Origin: Merzomyia westermanni
Taxonomy: Eukaryota; Arthropoda; Insecta; Diptera; Tephritidae
Length of the DNA stretch: 64,000 nucleotides
NCBI GenBank assembly: GCA_949987695.1
Contig: OX465288.1
Location: 35,663,604 to 35,727,603, forward strand
Reading direction: 5' to 3'
Part shown: piece after piece, positions 12,106-23,879 of the stretch
Layout: the number at the start of each line of letters is the position of its first letter
Position numbering within the stretch: position 1 is the first letter of the stretch
Program-made: the position numbers and the translations under genes
Notes under the pieces: model-generated
What the model was told of the DNA's origin: nothing
The model's input: the letters and a program-made list of their open reading frames with translations, nothing else
The model's database searches: none

Positions 12106-12560
12106 CTTACAATTAGTAATTAGTAAACAATTAATTAAACGGCTTTTTTAATTGGTAATGATTGTTTTAATTGTTTTTCAAGGAAAGGCAATTATTAATT
12201 GATTGCGATTAGAACAAATCAAAATAAATCAAAAATAATCAAAAAAAAGTTGGTTGGATTACTTTTGAATATTTTTGATCCTTTTCGATTTTTTTTGTTT
12301 TTTTTTAATTTTAAATTTTTTCAGTATTGTTGATGTGTATATTTATGTGCTTCTACAACAATACTGAAAAAAGTCAAAAATAATCAAAAATTATCTAAAA
12401 AAAATAAAAGAAGATCAAAAATAATCAAAAGTAGTTCAAACAACTTTTTTGAATAATCATTAAAAATGAAAGTAATGGTAATCAATCATTAAATGGATTC
12501 TCAAGAAAATAACTAATCAAACCGGTAATCATTACGTTTAGTAATCATTATTAAACAGGT
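12106..12560 (-). repeat. AT-rich foldback repeat, copy 2
   Basis: The centre is a hairpin: CAGTATTGTTG near 12323 pairs with CAACAATACTG near 12356 across a loop that includes ATTTATGTGCTTCTA. The right end reads AATCAAACCGGTAATCATTACG then AGTAATCATTATTAAACAGGT, the inverse of the start of copies 1 and 3. It is followed to 12889 by AT-rich DNA in which I see nothing. Confidence 0.7.
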
Positions 12561-12889
12561 TTGTTTAAAACATTAATTCGAAAGGTTGTTACTTTCTGAT
12601 ATAAAAGACTATTTGAATTTTTTCTTTTAGAATTTCTATATTAAAATCCGGTCTGATTTTAGGTTTTATTTTGACTTTAAGAAGAATGAATATTTAAGAA
12701 GAAACATATAATTTGATATTTAAAAAAAAAAGAACAAACCACTTTCTTCCTGTATTTTTACTTTTCTTATGAAGAATATAAATGCCAATTTTAACTACCA
12801 TTTTATGCTTTTTTTAACTGTTTATAATAAAAACAAAATACTAACTATTATTTTCCACATTTCATAACAAATTTCAAATTTTAGCTGGG

Positions 12890-13570
12890 TCCTTCCATGT
12901 CAAAAAAATCACATAGTTGGAATCGACCACTTCCGATTTGAAAGAAATTTGGTCATAAAACAAAGTTCTGTCAAAAAAAAAACATTAAAAAATTTGTTTT
13001 TCAAAACCTATGCAAATTCAAAATTTTACTTTTTCCGAAAAAAAAACGACTTTGACACCTTTAAATCGAGATATTATAAAAATATATACAATTGAAGAAA
13101 AAATTTTAAAATGTCTAATTTTAAAAAATTTTCAGTTTATCAAAAACGAAAAAATGAAAGTTCGCTTCGTGAAATTTTGACTCAAATTTTTTTGTATTAT
13201 GCCTCTACGATTCTAAAGATATCCTGAAATTTTCAAAACAATATTTTTTGGTTTTTCAACAAGGCGAATTCACTTACAGGTGATCTCATAAGAGCATATG
13301 AGCAGTGGCTTCTTCTGTCAAAATAAAAAAATTCTATGCAATCTGACAGGAGAAGCCTCCAAAGGAAAAACAAAACACATGAAGTATATGTGTGTAAACA
13401 GCAACAAATTCGCCGTATTATGACCTGGTATAAATTCACCTTGTTTTTCAAGAATATACAATTTTCCAAATTTTTTTTTTTTAATTCTATAAACCTACTA
13501 GTCGAGTTCATATTCAGTTTGATCACTGAAAAATTTTGTATGTGCTAGTGGAATGTAAAAACAAACATGT
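12890..13570 (+). repeat. Half copy of the 16-17 kb inverted-repeat element, split by a MITE
   Basis: Outer end GGGTCCTTCCATGTCAAA followed by AGTTGGAATCGACCACTTCC; inner end CTAGTGGAATGTAAAAAC near 13545. The same landmarks occur in both arms of 15975-17095. About 184 bp of its length is a later insertion (13260-13443). Without the insertion the unit is roughly 500 bp. It has no open frame of note. Confidence 0.7.
13260..13443 (+). mobile_element. 184-bp hAT-like MITE with 8-bp target duplication
   Basis: The ends are CAAGGCGAATTCA and, read inward from the right, CAAGGTGAATTTA. Both sides carry the same 8 bp, TTTTTCAA (13252-13259 and 13444-13451). Removing the element and one duplication restores the host repeat as seen at 16 kb. 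It has no coding sequence and would depend on a transposase made elsewhere. A second copy at 46589-47946 is itself interrupted. Family assignment to hAT rests on the 8-bp duplication and short ends. Confidence 0.85.
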
Positions 13571-13591
13571 AAAAAAATGTAAGCCTCGAAA

Positions 13592-13760
13592 TAAGAGACG
13601 TATCTAAAATTTTAAATTAGACATCTAGCAATGCCACGGTGAAAGTTGTGTGCAATTCTATTCAAGAGTTATTGAGTAATACGCGCTCAAACATAGAGAT
13701 AGACAGACAGACAAACAAGCAAAAATTCTGAAAACTACTGCTTTGGATTCTATTGTAAAA
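13592..13760 (+). repeat. Dispersed repeat family B, truncated copy
   Basis: Carries the last third of family B: an ATTAGACATCTAGCAA block, GAGTAATACGCGCTCAAAC, then AGACAGACAGACAAACAAGC and AAAATTCTGAAAACTACTG. The upstream part seen at 2 kb and 34 kb is missing. Confidence 0.55.
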
Positions 13761-15474
13761 GTGAAGTTTTACTAGCTTTTTTCTCCTTTTTATTTTGGAA
13801 AAAATTAGATCAAAAGTATTTTCTTTATTCCTTAGGCTAATTATTTCCATCTACCGAAATGAATTTAGTTTTTAAAAATATTCACTAAATTCGGTCCCTG
13901 CTATGAACATTTGTAATGCTATTAATCGCAGTCGTAGCCACGCGCCAAGCAGTCTATTTTATCTTGAATAGTTCACAGTGTTGCATTTTAAATATACCAA
14001 TTTTTTTTTTTGTTTTTTTTTTTTTTGCATAGAATATTTATTTAATTTATTGTGCGTTCACGCAATTTCGTTGCATTAATTGTCAATAATTCAAAAACAC
14101 ACACTAAAAACCATAACTCAAATACACCTACACACTTACACAAGCACACGCATAGGGGTTTATTGTTGTTTAGATAGCGTTACGTTGTGGTACCGTTATG
14201 CCAACAAATATCCCACGATACTGGGTGGGTGGGTGCGTGCTTCAACTATGGCTGCTCTTGACAATCACAAGTGACACTTTTCAATTTACGATGCGTAAAA
14301 CGCCAACCAGCCAGAAGAGTAGTGTACTAGATGCACGACAACAAGACGTCAAAAATTCTTTAAAAATTTTTTTTTTCTTTGGTGTCTATTATTTTTCACA
14401 GGAAAAATACTGGCAAGATAAATATTTTTGGCGTTTTATTTTTGTAGTTTCTTTCACTAAGTTTTTTTTTTTGTATATATATATATACACTATATATGAC
14501 CAAATCGAGTTTTTTTTACAATTTATTGTTGGTACTTTTCATATATAAGTAAATAAACAGTTTTGTATTCGTTTAGTTTTCGCAGTTTTTTTTGTTTTTA
14601 TTTAATGTTTTTTTTTTTTGCTTTGCACTTTGGGTATTTTGAAATGTTTCTGTAGCGTTGTTAACACGAAGACAGTTTCCGAAATACTGAGCAGCTAAAT
14701 CAGAAAGTATCAGTGAGATAATTAATTTTCAAATTTAGAAAAAAATAATGATCAAGATTTATTTTGAGAAAACTAATTTCTTTTAGAGTAAACATTTGGC
14801 AAGAGTAAGCTTTCGAGGAGAAAGCATTTAACAAGCATAGGGTGTTATTTTGGGAATATCAGAATTACAGCTGCGGTAATGTAATGCGAAACAAGTAGGT
14901 AAATCTAAATTCGGGTACACATTGCTAAACTAAGTTCACATAGGAGCTGAAGTGAAAATTGCTGGAGCTAGCGCTTTACAGTGCCACGTTGTCTACAAAA
15001 TGGCGACCTTGTAACCGACGTGTGGAACGTGTAGGAACAATGGAGTTAATACGTCTCCTCATTATTCAGTTGCAAGGTAGAAGATGAACCCGATACCACA
15101 GACAATATCAAGCTCTAAAACTGATGAAGAGCCGTTGAAGTAGGCATAATCGTCAAGTTTTTAAACAAGGAGATGAAGAATTTGAAACCCAAGTTTGCTC
15201 TTTCCAATCCAAAGGAAGCGGATCCCACAAATGGCGCCCTTTGCCGCACGGTCGGTATACCATATTCAGTTTCACCTATCGTATTGGGAGGCAGTTGTCC
15301 AAGCCATTCCAACCCAAACTAGTTTATAGACAGTTCGACAAACTCTCGTGCCGTTTATTTTACCTGATGCTGCAGCAAATAGTTCGTGCTGCAGAACGAA
15401 AGCGCATTTAGTTTTTACCATTTATTTTCCTTCAACGTTATTTCCATACCTGTGTAATAAAATAGTACGGTTTC
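13761..15474. other. No gene recognised; low-complexity and simple repeats
   Basis: Contains T-rich runs, a short TA microsatellite near 14477-14500 and unremarkable AT-rich DNA. The open frames at 14080-14548 and 15115-15312 show no known domain. Confidence 0.4.
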
Positions 15475-15955
15475 TGTTTTCATTTATATTATTTTTTCCA
15501 TTTCATTTTAATTTTAGTTAATTTTATCTTATTTTATTTTATTTTATTTCATTTTATTTTATTTAATTTTACTTCACTATATTTTATTTGAGTTAATTTA
15601 TTTTATCTTATTTCGTTTTATTTTATTTAATTTTATTTTTTTTTTAATTTTATTTTGTTTTATTTTATTTGATCTTATTTTAGTTTATGTCATTTGGTTT
15701 TATTCCGTTTTATTTGATTTTATTTTTTTTTTTTTTTCGTTTTGTTTTATTTGACCTCATTTTCTTTTATTTTATTTCATTTCATTTTATTTTATTTTCT
15801 TTTCTTTTATTATATTTAATTTTATTCTATTTTATTTTAGTTTATTTTATTTTATTTTATTTTATTTTCTTTTATTATATTTGAATTTTATTTATTTTAT
15901 TTTATTTTCTTTGATGTTATTTAATCTTCTTTTATTCCGTTTTATAAAATTTTTT
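15475..15955 (+). repeat. Degenerate TTTTA satellite
   Basis: Same pentamer as at 9.5-10.4 kb, but with many substitutions (TTTGA, TTTCT, TCTTA variants), so this array looks older than the other three in the window. Confidence 0.85.
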
Positions 15956-15974
15956 TTTTTTTTTGTATTTTTCT

Positions 15975-17095
15975 CGCCCATTTTTGGTTAAGTCAATTTT
16001 ACCAATTTAATGTTCGAAATATCAAAACGCAGTTCTCGGAAAAAGAACAATTTTTTTCCAGAGTTATGAAAATTCAAAATAATTGTTTTGAAGTTGTAAA
16101 GTTTATGTTTTCAATATTTCTGAAACTAGTGCAGCTGAAAAAATAAACTTTGACACGTTCAAAGAAGGTACTCACAGGTACAAAAAAAATTTGGAAAAAA
16201 AAATGTTTACCTCTAAGTTTAGAGAACATTGAAGTTTTCGAAATCGAAAAAAAAATGAAAGTTTGCCATTAAATCTTTAACTAAAATGTTTTTTTGTTAT
16301 ACCTCTGTTATATCTAAAGATATCCTGAAATTTCAGTTCAATTTTGTTTTTGTAAAAATATGAATTTTTGAATTCAAGCCAAACATTTTTTTCTAGTCGA
16401 GCTCAATTAGTTAAACACACAATTACTCAATTTTGATCACCGACATTTTTTTCCATGCTAGTGGAATGTAAAAACCAAAATTGAAAAACACAAATTTAAA
16501 ATTTTTTTTGGATTTTACATTCTAATAGCATGAAGAAAATTGCACTGATTAAAATAATTATTTAATTTGTGTTTAACTAATTGAACTCGACTAGAAAGCT
16601 TAACAAATTAATATTAAAAAAAAAAAAAAATCCCATTTGAAAATTTGAAGTTTTTTTTAGATATACCAGAGGTATAACATAAAGAAGTTTAAGTCCCAAA
16701 TTCTACGGCGAACTTTAATGTTTTTGATTTCCAACAAACTAAAATTAGAAATTCAAAAAAATTTTTTTTTTTTGTTTAATATTTTTTTTGCATCTCTAAG
16801 TACCTCTTTTGCATGCGCCAAGGTTAATTTTTTTAACTACAGCAGTTTACGAAATATTGAAAAAGTCAAATTTACAAAACGCCAAAAAAAGGAAAAAAAA
16901 GTAATAAAATATAAATTTTGAATTTGCATAACTTTAAAAAAATAAACTTTTTTTATTTTTTATTTTTTACTTTTGGCAGAACTTCGTTTAATGATAAAAT
17001 GAAACTCCCCACCGAATTTCATTCAGTTTGGAAGTGGTCGATTCCAACTATTTGACGATTTGACATGAAAAGATCCAATAGGTACTATCTTCGTT
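15975..17095. repeat. Degenerate 1.1-kb inverted repeat
   Basis: Two arms of roughly 500 bp meet near 16495. Left-arm landmarks in order include ATATTTCTGAAACTAGTGCAG, TATACCTCTGTTATATCTAAAG, TCTAGTCGAGCTCAATTAG and GCTAGTGGAATGTAAAAACC. The right arm shows their complements in reverse order, down to GTGGTCGATTCCAACTATTTG near 17034. Arms differ at many positions. The half copy at 12890 suggests the basic unit is one arm and that this locus is a head-to-head dimer or true foldback. Confidence 0.75.
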
Positions 17096-19179
17096 TTCAA
17101 TTGAACTTTTGACTCAAAAAATACTCAATTGTCTCACATTTACAGTTTTATTTTACTTCATATCTAAATTTTAATTGTTTAGCGCTTTACACTACAAAAA
17201 TCGCACTTGTTCAAATACAAAAAATGTACTACACTCCAAATGATTGCGTTACCGGACGAGCCCCGTTTTTGTTTAGACCCTATATTTTTTAGTATTGAGA
17301 GACCAATGTATGCCGCCTTTGGTTTTTTGTTTTTTATCACTCACTACTGAATTTTTATTTTTTTTTTTTTTCGTTTTACTTTATAGGTGCAACGCGGGCA
17401 GTCAAACAGAGAAGCACGTGTCTCTTACCATAATTCACGTTATAACATACACCACATGATATAACGACAATGTCACAATGCACCTACTCATTCATTCAAT
17501 AATGCACGCACGCACTTGTTGTTGTTCAGGTAACTCTTTTGAGCCTGTAGGTGGAGCACTGCAATACAACAGTTTTTTTTATTGCGCCTTTGTCGATGCT
17601 CTCTTTCTATTAAGAACACCTGCGTGTGTCAATACATTAATGGAGTTCGTAGGCACTTCCACACTTGGGTACTCTTAATTAACCAATAATTTTAACAATA
17701 ACCACTTTGTGGCAACTTCTTCTTCTTAGTCGTTTAAGTCAATTACAATTACACTTTATATAATTGCCGTTGCTGCTGTTGTAAATGATATATCAACTGC
17801 TCTAAGCGAAGTTAATTCACAAACGAAACATAAATGACAAATGAAATGCCAAAAATACCCGGTAATTCTTATGGTGAATGTTAACATTTGCGCTGCTGCT
17901 GCTAATGCTATTCGTATTGCTGGTGGTAATACTGGCGCTGCTGCTTTTGTTTGCCGTTTAGATATGCTGTCGCCAATGTTGGTATCATCAGCCAAATGCC
18001 ACTTCATTCATACACATAAGTACTTCAAATATGTTGTTGTTCGTTTCGCTGCTGCGTAATATTGCATCAGTCGGCGCAATGATGGCAGCAGCGGCGATGG
18101 TAAATAGCTGGAGCAGCCAATGTGTAAGAGCTTAGCTGCGCGGACATTCTCAACGCACCACCACCATTCATCGCATTATTATCATCATCATCACTACACA
18201 CACTTCTTATTTGATGCGGTTTTTCGGCGTCCACATTCCTGCTTGCCTGGCTTGTCGGCTGGTTCTGCAACCCGCACCATCTTCGAAAAGGCACTGCACG
18301 GTGTTTTGTATCATATCAGATCGCCAAAATCATCGTTTTGTTGTTTCATTCAGCATTACTTCACTGTTAAGTTTGTGACATGTGTGGCGAACAGTAGAGG
18401 GAATTGAGAAATATATAAATGAAACCATATATTAAAAATATGTATCAAGTTTTTGTAGAAAAAGTAGACTGTCGTTGTGGTCTTATACCTAATTATGGAT
18501 TGATCAAAGGCCATATGGGAAATGAGCTATTCATCAATGAAGCGTAATTACATAGATATTTGGTGTTGAACGAACTGTAAATGTATTTCTTCGCTGTTTT
18601 AAATTTTCCATTTTTCGTTTTTCATCGAATCGGGAAACTAGATTTCCACAGCTTAAATTCAAGCTGACTATGTCCTTTACTGTGAGGTTTTCTTGCTTCT
18701 CTTCTCTGGCATTAATTCCCTTGAACCAGAGTCAAAACTGATCAATTACCAAAACGGCAACATAGTAAACAGGAAAACTTGATTTTCTTGATTCGTTGAG
18801 GCGCTGGAAAAAAGAAAGTTCGCTTTTGATATCTAGTCTCCAATCAAAAAGCTCATTATTAGGATGAAAAAATAGCCGCTCCATAATTTCCACCTTTTTT
18901 CTGATGTATCACAAATAATAATTTTTGTTTGTGATAAAAAGCGAACCCCAGTGTTCCAAATTTCTCGTGAACCTTTTGGTTTTTTTTTCACATTTCTGTG
19001 GCATATTTTATTAAATAAACTATCAGCCCGACATTGGGCCACGGGTGGGCCACGCACAACCGCTACCTCCGTATGCATATCAGGTTAATATTGTGCTGGG
19101 CGGCCGCATTGATAGATTTACTTAGCTACAATGATAGGCTGGTCCTGACCAGACCAAAATCTTCCTATTTTTTACCCCT
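17096..19179. other. No gene recognised; unique-looking spacer with GCT/CAA-type repeats
   Basis: Contains GCTGCTGCT-like tracts (17766-17775, 17892-17902, 17936-17945) and a CATCATCATCA tract near 18182, common in fly introns and intergenic DNA. Frames at 17756-18407 are driven by these tracts and have no known domain. Confidence 0.4.
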
Positions 19180-19500
19180 CTCTCTCTATGGCGCGATATA
19201 CAACAGGTATATCATCATAAACCTCCTAAGAGATTTTTGCGCCAAGCTTCTCTTCCAATTTGTGGTGTGCCGATTTTTGAATTTTCCCTACAAATTGGTG
19301 GGACCTACAGTTTTTTGCCGACTCCGAACGGCATCTACAAAGGAGACGAATTTTTGCTGAGAAACCTGTCATGGCAGAAATACACTCGGAGAGTTTGCCA
19401 AACCACTGCCGAGGGGCGACCCCGTTTTGAAAAACTTTTTTCAAATCACTTTTGATGTTACCTGTACCAGGGCTCGAACCATGGACCTTCGGTGTGGTAG
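19180..19500 (-). mobile_element. tRNA-derived SINE, copy 1 (head truncated)
   Basis: Nearly identical to 45931-46283 from CTCTCTATGGCGCGATATAC through GTGTGGTAGGCCGGC, then diverges where the tRNA-like head should continue, so the 5' part of the head is missing. Read on the minus strand it keeps a pol III B-box-like GGTTCGAGCCC near 19470-19480. No target duplication was found. Confidence 0.75.
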
Positions 19501-19539
19501 GCCGGCCGTACCCCGTACAGCGATAATTCTGAACCAGAC

Positions 19540-19992
19540 CTGTTGAATAATGATTACTAATCCTAATGATTACCGGTTTGATTAATTATTTTCTTGGGAA
19601 TCCATTACTTAAAATTTTTAATAATTAATTTCCAAATAATTTTAAAAAAATTAAAAATTTCAAAAATCCCAAAAAGTTGTTTTGATTACTTTTGATTATT
19701 TTTAATTTTTTTATTTTTTATTATTTTTTTTCAGTCTTTTTGTAGAAGCACATAAATATACACATCAACAATAATGAAAATAATCAAAAATAATCAAAAA
19801 AAATCGAAAAAACTGAAAAAAATCACAAATATTCAAAAGTAATCAAAACCACTTTTCTCGATAATTTTTGATTTTTTTGAATAATCGCAAAAAATCATGA
19901 TTATTTTTTGTTTTTTTCTAATCGTAATCAATTAATAATTGGCTTTTCTTGAAAAACCAATTCATTACTAATTAGTAATCTAATTAATATTC
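19540..19992 (+). repeat. AT-rich foldback repeat, copy 3
   Basis: Starts CAGACCTGTTGAATAATGAT then TACCGGTTTGATTAATTATT, the direct complement of the end of copies 2 and 4. The centre contains GTAGAAGCACATAAATATAC, the inverse of the copy 2 loop. Ends near CATTACTAATTAGTAATC. Confidence 0.7.
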
Positions 19993-21023
19993 TCTCTTTA
20001 AAGATATGAATCCCACACAAACGTCATCGAAATGCTCACAATTTAGGAGTTCGCTTTTCTTTTGGATTGTGACTCAACGCCGCCTTGACTTCCGATTTGA
20101 TTTACTTTAGTTAAGCAAAAATAGCAATCCACTTCGTGACACATTGGTCGAAACGGAAAATCGTAAATGTTGACTATCGTGAATTAAGTAAAGAAATAAA
20201 TTTAAAAAATTAGTACCGGAAATTCGCACTTACTTTACAGCAGACCTCCAGGTGCTTAAGATTGTTCTGCAAGTATTACAAAGAAACATTCTGTGTCCAT
20301 GGTTCGCTAATGTTTTGCTATTAAAATATAAGGGAAAAGCAGTTTACAGAGCTTCAGTAAAATTTCTAGCCGATGTGAAAATATTGAAATTGGTGGGTTT
20401 TTGCACTCATATGTACGAAAGTTATTACTCATTGCTTCTGTTTTTTTGCAAAAATAAACCACTAACCCCTTTAAATGTCGAACAAAATATTGATAGTATA
20501 AGCAAAGCTTGCAAATTTATTCTTTAAAACAGTGAAAAACATTTAGATATTACTATAGTGGTTCAATATTTTCAAGATCTGGAAGTTCAATGAAAAAATA
20601 AATATAGGTTTGTTCACTTAATCTCTTCTAACATTGTCATTTATCCACTAAATATAATCCGCGAAGTGCCATAATGTTTACTGAGAAATAGGCTATTGAC
20701 TTACATTGTAAAACCAGGAGGTTATTTAATATTTCGTTAAAAAAAATGGCAAAAAAGAAGATGAATGTCGAAAAAAAACTGAAAATTTGCATAAAAAAAT
20801 TGTTTTTTCGCCATAACTCCGTCACTTTAACGTCGATTTTAACTATTTTTACTTTGGTGGAAATTGTATTTCATCCTCCCAAAATGAAATAAAATAACAT
20901 AAAATCGAGACTGTAATGGCGGAGCTATTGACAAATTAGTAGTCCTACTTTTTTTTTAGCTCAAAAACTGAAATTTCAAAATATCTCGAAAATTGTTCCA
21001 CTTTTAAACTATCTGCTTACATA
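19993..21023. other. No gene recognised
   Basis: Includes a 91-codon frame at 20252-20527 with no recognised domain. The 20640-21000 part, with CCATAACTCCGTCACTTTAA and AAATATCTCGAAAATTGTTC, has the look of ancient repeat DNA, but no second copy is present in the window. Confidence 0.35.
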
Positions 21024-21393
21024 CAAGGTGGCGCAAAAGTAATCCTCCTATGAGAAAATGCTATAAATTTGGCGATTGGCCCCTAAAGTCAGTTCTGTTT
21101 TGACATTTGTGTTGTAAACACATGCGAAATACACGTTAATAAACAATGTTACGCTACACTGCTCCAGAACGCGGAATATTGCTGACTATTTATTTGACCA
21201 ATAATCGGTCGGTGAAAAACGGTTACTGTGAATGGTGAGCGCTACAGAGCAATGATCAACGAGTTCTTTTTGCCACAACTTGATGAATTGGGATTGGAAA
21301 ACATGTGGTTCCAACAAGACGGTGCAACAGCACACACTGCACGTGCCACAACCGATATGCTGAACATCGGAAGCTTATTTTTGCGCCACCTTG
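21024..21393 (+). mobile_element. Deleted DD41D element, copy 1 (simple form, 370 bp)
   Basis: TA on both sides (21022-21023 and 21394-21395). Ends are CAAGGTGGCGCAAAAGTAA and, read inward from the right, CAAGGTGGCGCAAAAATAA. Inside, the first about 23 codons of a transposase (MLRYTAPERGILL, start near 21148) are joined to a later part (VTVNGERYRAMINEFF through the WFQQDGATAHTA catalytic block) in a different frame. The C-terminal catalytic part is deleted. It cannot make transposase but keeps both ends, so it could be moved by an intact relative. Confidence 0.9.
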
Positions 21394-21479
21394 TATTTGG
21401 GATCAGCAGAAAATTCGACATATGAATCATGTACCAAATGTCGAGGATATGCAAATTTTTTGAAAACTTGTCGGGTAGT

Positions 21480-22072
21480 GTTATTAATTGATTAAGATTA
21501 GAAAAATAAAATAAAAATATAAAAAAAGATAAAAAATAATAAAAAAAAAAAAAATCAAAAATAAGTTGTTTTGATTATATTTGATGTTTTTGATTATTTT
21601 TGAGTATTGTTGATCCAAAATAATCAAACAAAAATCAAAAAAAAAAAATTTTTTATCAAAAGTAATCAAACCCACTTTTTTATAAATAAAAAGAAAATAA
21701 AAATATAAAAAAAGATAAAAAATAATCAAAAAAAAACCAAATCAAAAATAAGTTGTTTTGATTATATTTGATGTTTTGTGATTTTTTTTTTTGATTATTG
21801 TTGATGATCTAAAATAATCAAACACAAATCAAAAAAAAAATTTTTAAATCAAAAGTAATTAAAACCATTTATTTTTTGATTATTTTTGTATATTTTCCAA
21901 TAATCGTAAAAAATTATAATATTTTAAAACTTTTTTTAGGTAATTCTAAAATAACCATTAAAAATTTAAAGTAATGGTAATCAATAATTAAATGGATTCT
22001 AAAAAAATAACTAATCACCGGTAATCGTTACGTTTAGTAATCATTATTTAACAGGTCTGAATAAAACTTAGC
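21480..22072 (-). repeat. AT-rich foldback repeat, copy 4, with internal duplication
   Basis: Ends GGTAATCGTTACGTTTAGTA then AATCATTATTTAACAGGTC, as in copy 2. A block containing AAAATATAAAAAAAGATAAA and AGTTGTTTTGATTATATTTG occurs twice, near 21508 and 21702, about 195 bp apart, making this copy longer than the others. Confidence 0.7.
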
Positions 22073-23499
22073 TTAAGAAACAGGGAACATAAATTTTGAA
22101 TGGAAGACATCGTCGTCACAAAATTTCACTTATTTTGTTTATAAGTATTAGAGTGAAAAGTATTATTTGTTATATCTGGCCATTTTTTTTTAAACGGAAT
22201 ATTTTGCATAATAAATTGTACGTATATGGTTTTTATATGTGCGAAATATTAATTTTCGCGGTTTTAGCAAAAGTCCAAAAATTTATCAAAAATGGTTCCT
22301 CTTCGGCATTCTGTATTTTTGCAATAAAAACCTTTTCAACAAAAACGAGTCAGTCTTCATATTTTTTTAGAAAAAGTTAGAAGTAGCGGATATTATTATG
22401 GGCTATGTCATGACTACAATCTGAGTGTTGCTAAAGTTTTTCACCTGTTTTCACCCACTGTATATTTATTTTTTTTGTTTTTTTGTGCTTGTTCTGCCAT
22501 TTGTGATCAACGAAGCATTCATTTTCCTTTGTACAAATAGAAAAATCAACCAGCACAATAAAACCGAAAAGAAGCATATATGTAACAATACCAACAACAA
22601 ATGAACAGCCGAACATTATAACTAAAGAACAAATCTGAAACACCAACAAAGCCACAATCAATGCAACTAAAAAACAACAGTAGCAGTACAACAACATAAA
22701 GGCCAAAAACACTGAGATTGTAAAAGTTAAAGAGCCACAAAACTCGCCAACTCACACACACACACACGAACGCACTCATACGCAACATAAGAACAAATAT
22801 AAATGTTGCAACAAAAAAAAAAAACTAGAAAACCCATTCACAAAGGTAAAGGCAAAGCAAAGAAACCGAAATTCGAAATATGTCCGATACGGGAAGACAA
22901 ACCTTAAAAGAGAAAAAAAAAAAAAAAAACAGTGGAAAATGAAGTGAAAATTTAGTCGAGCAGAGATGAGTTGAGATTGGTGACAGCGGCAGTAACTTTG
23001 GCGGCAAATTTCTTTGTGTGCGATGACACAAACGGAACATTTTTTTGTCTATAGAATTTACAAATGTTGTTGTTGTCTATTATCTACTGCTGCTGCTCAT
23101 TTTGTTTTTCATTCATTGAAACGTATGTTTGCGCAGCCCTTTTGGCCCATACGGTAGGTGAAACAAAAGTTCGGTGAATAAATGATACGTTAAAGAGTTT
23201 TATTCAAAAAAAAAACACCAAAAATGGTGATAGATCAACCAGCAGTTCTCTCGGCAAGGTCCATGGACACAGCAATATTGATGGTCACTAAAGGTCAGAC
23301 GCGATGGCCAGGAAAGTCTCCGCAATGGACATATACGAGTTGGGCAACGCCATGCGACCACTATTTTGTAATCTACTAAGGAAAATCGAAGATCATACTT
23401 TTAAGGCCACGAATTTACTATAGATTAAATGGAATTAAGTCACTCATCCATCCTCAAAAATCTCACTGTGTACATTTCGGATTGTTGTATATCGAAGCG
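22073..23499. other. No gene recognised
   Basis: Spacer with CAACAA-rich segments (22540-22700), a short CA run near 22754 and A-tracts. The long minus-strand frames at 22431-23040 arise from this biased composition and show no known domain. Confidence 0.4.
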
Positions 23500-23860
23500 C
23501 TGTTTCGAGAATACTAACATGGAGGACCACCTGGCGACAACGAATCAATCCATTTTTAGACAGAACGATCGAAGCTTGATGACAAAGTGGGCCGCATAGT
23601 TTACGCTGCTCAGTTGGGACTAAATATAGGCTTTCGCCTGCATGAAAACTGTAGTGTCTTTCAGTCAGAAGTAGCTGCTATACAGGAAGCTGTAGACATA
23701 CTGTAGGCATGGAATATCAATTTCCGGTGAGATCTTCATCTTTTCCTCTAGGCAAGCAGCTGTAAAGGCACTGGGAGCTTTCACATGTAGCTCCACGACT
23801 GCGGAGGGCTGCTTGGAGCTCCCTGCAATGGCTTTAACAGAAGGTGTGGAGAAGAAAAGA
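23500..23860 (+). pseudogene. Non-LTR retrotransposon RNase H fragment (5' half of a split element)
   Basis: Degraded RNase H, the domain that removes RNA from RNA-DNA hybrids in some LINEs. A block reading SLMTKW / SKLDDKVG-like near 23565 stands where the TDGSK motif belongs. NIGFRLHENCSVFQSEVAA (23618-23677) holds the conserved Glu, and a later frame reading AAVKALGAFTCSSTTAEG (about 23757-23810) resembles the strand-helix after the catalytic Asp. Stops and frameshifts separate these pieces. A jockey-like fragment follows immediately and the C-terminal tail of an RNase H-type LINE follows that, so this is probably one element split by another. Confidence 0.65.
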
Positions 23861-23879
23861 AGCACTTAGGGACACAAGA

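Noticed and set aside
17880..17950. GCTGCTGCT tract as a coding polyalanine or polyglutamine region
   Set aside because: No extended frame with other protein features surrounds it; such tracts are common in fly non-coding DNA.
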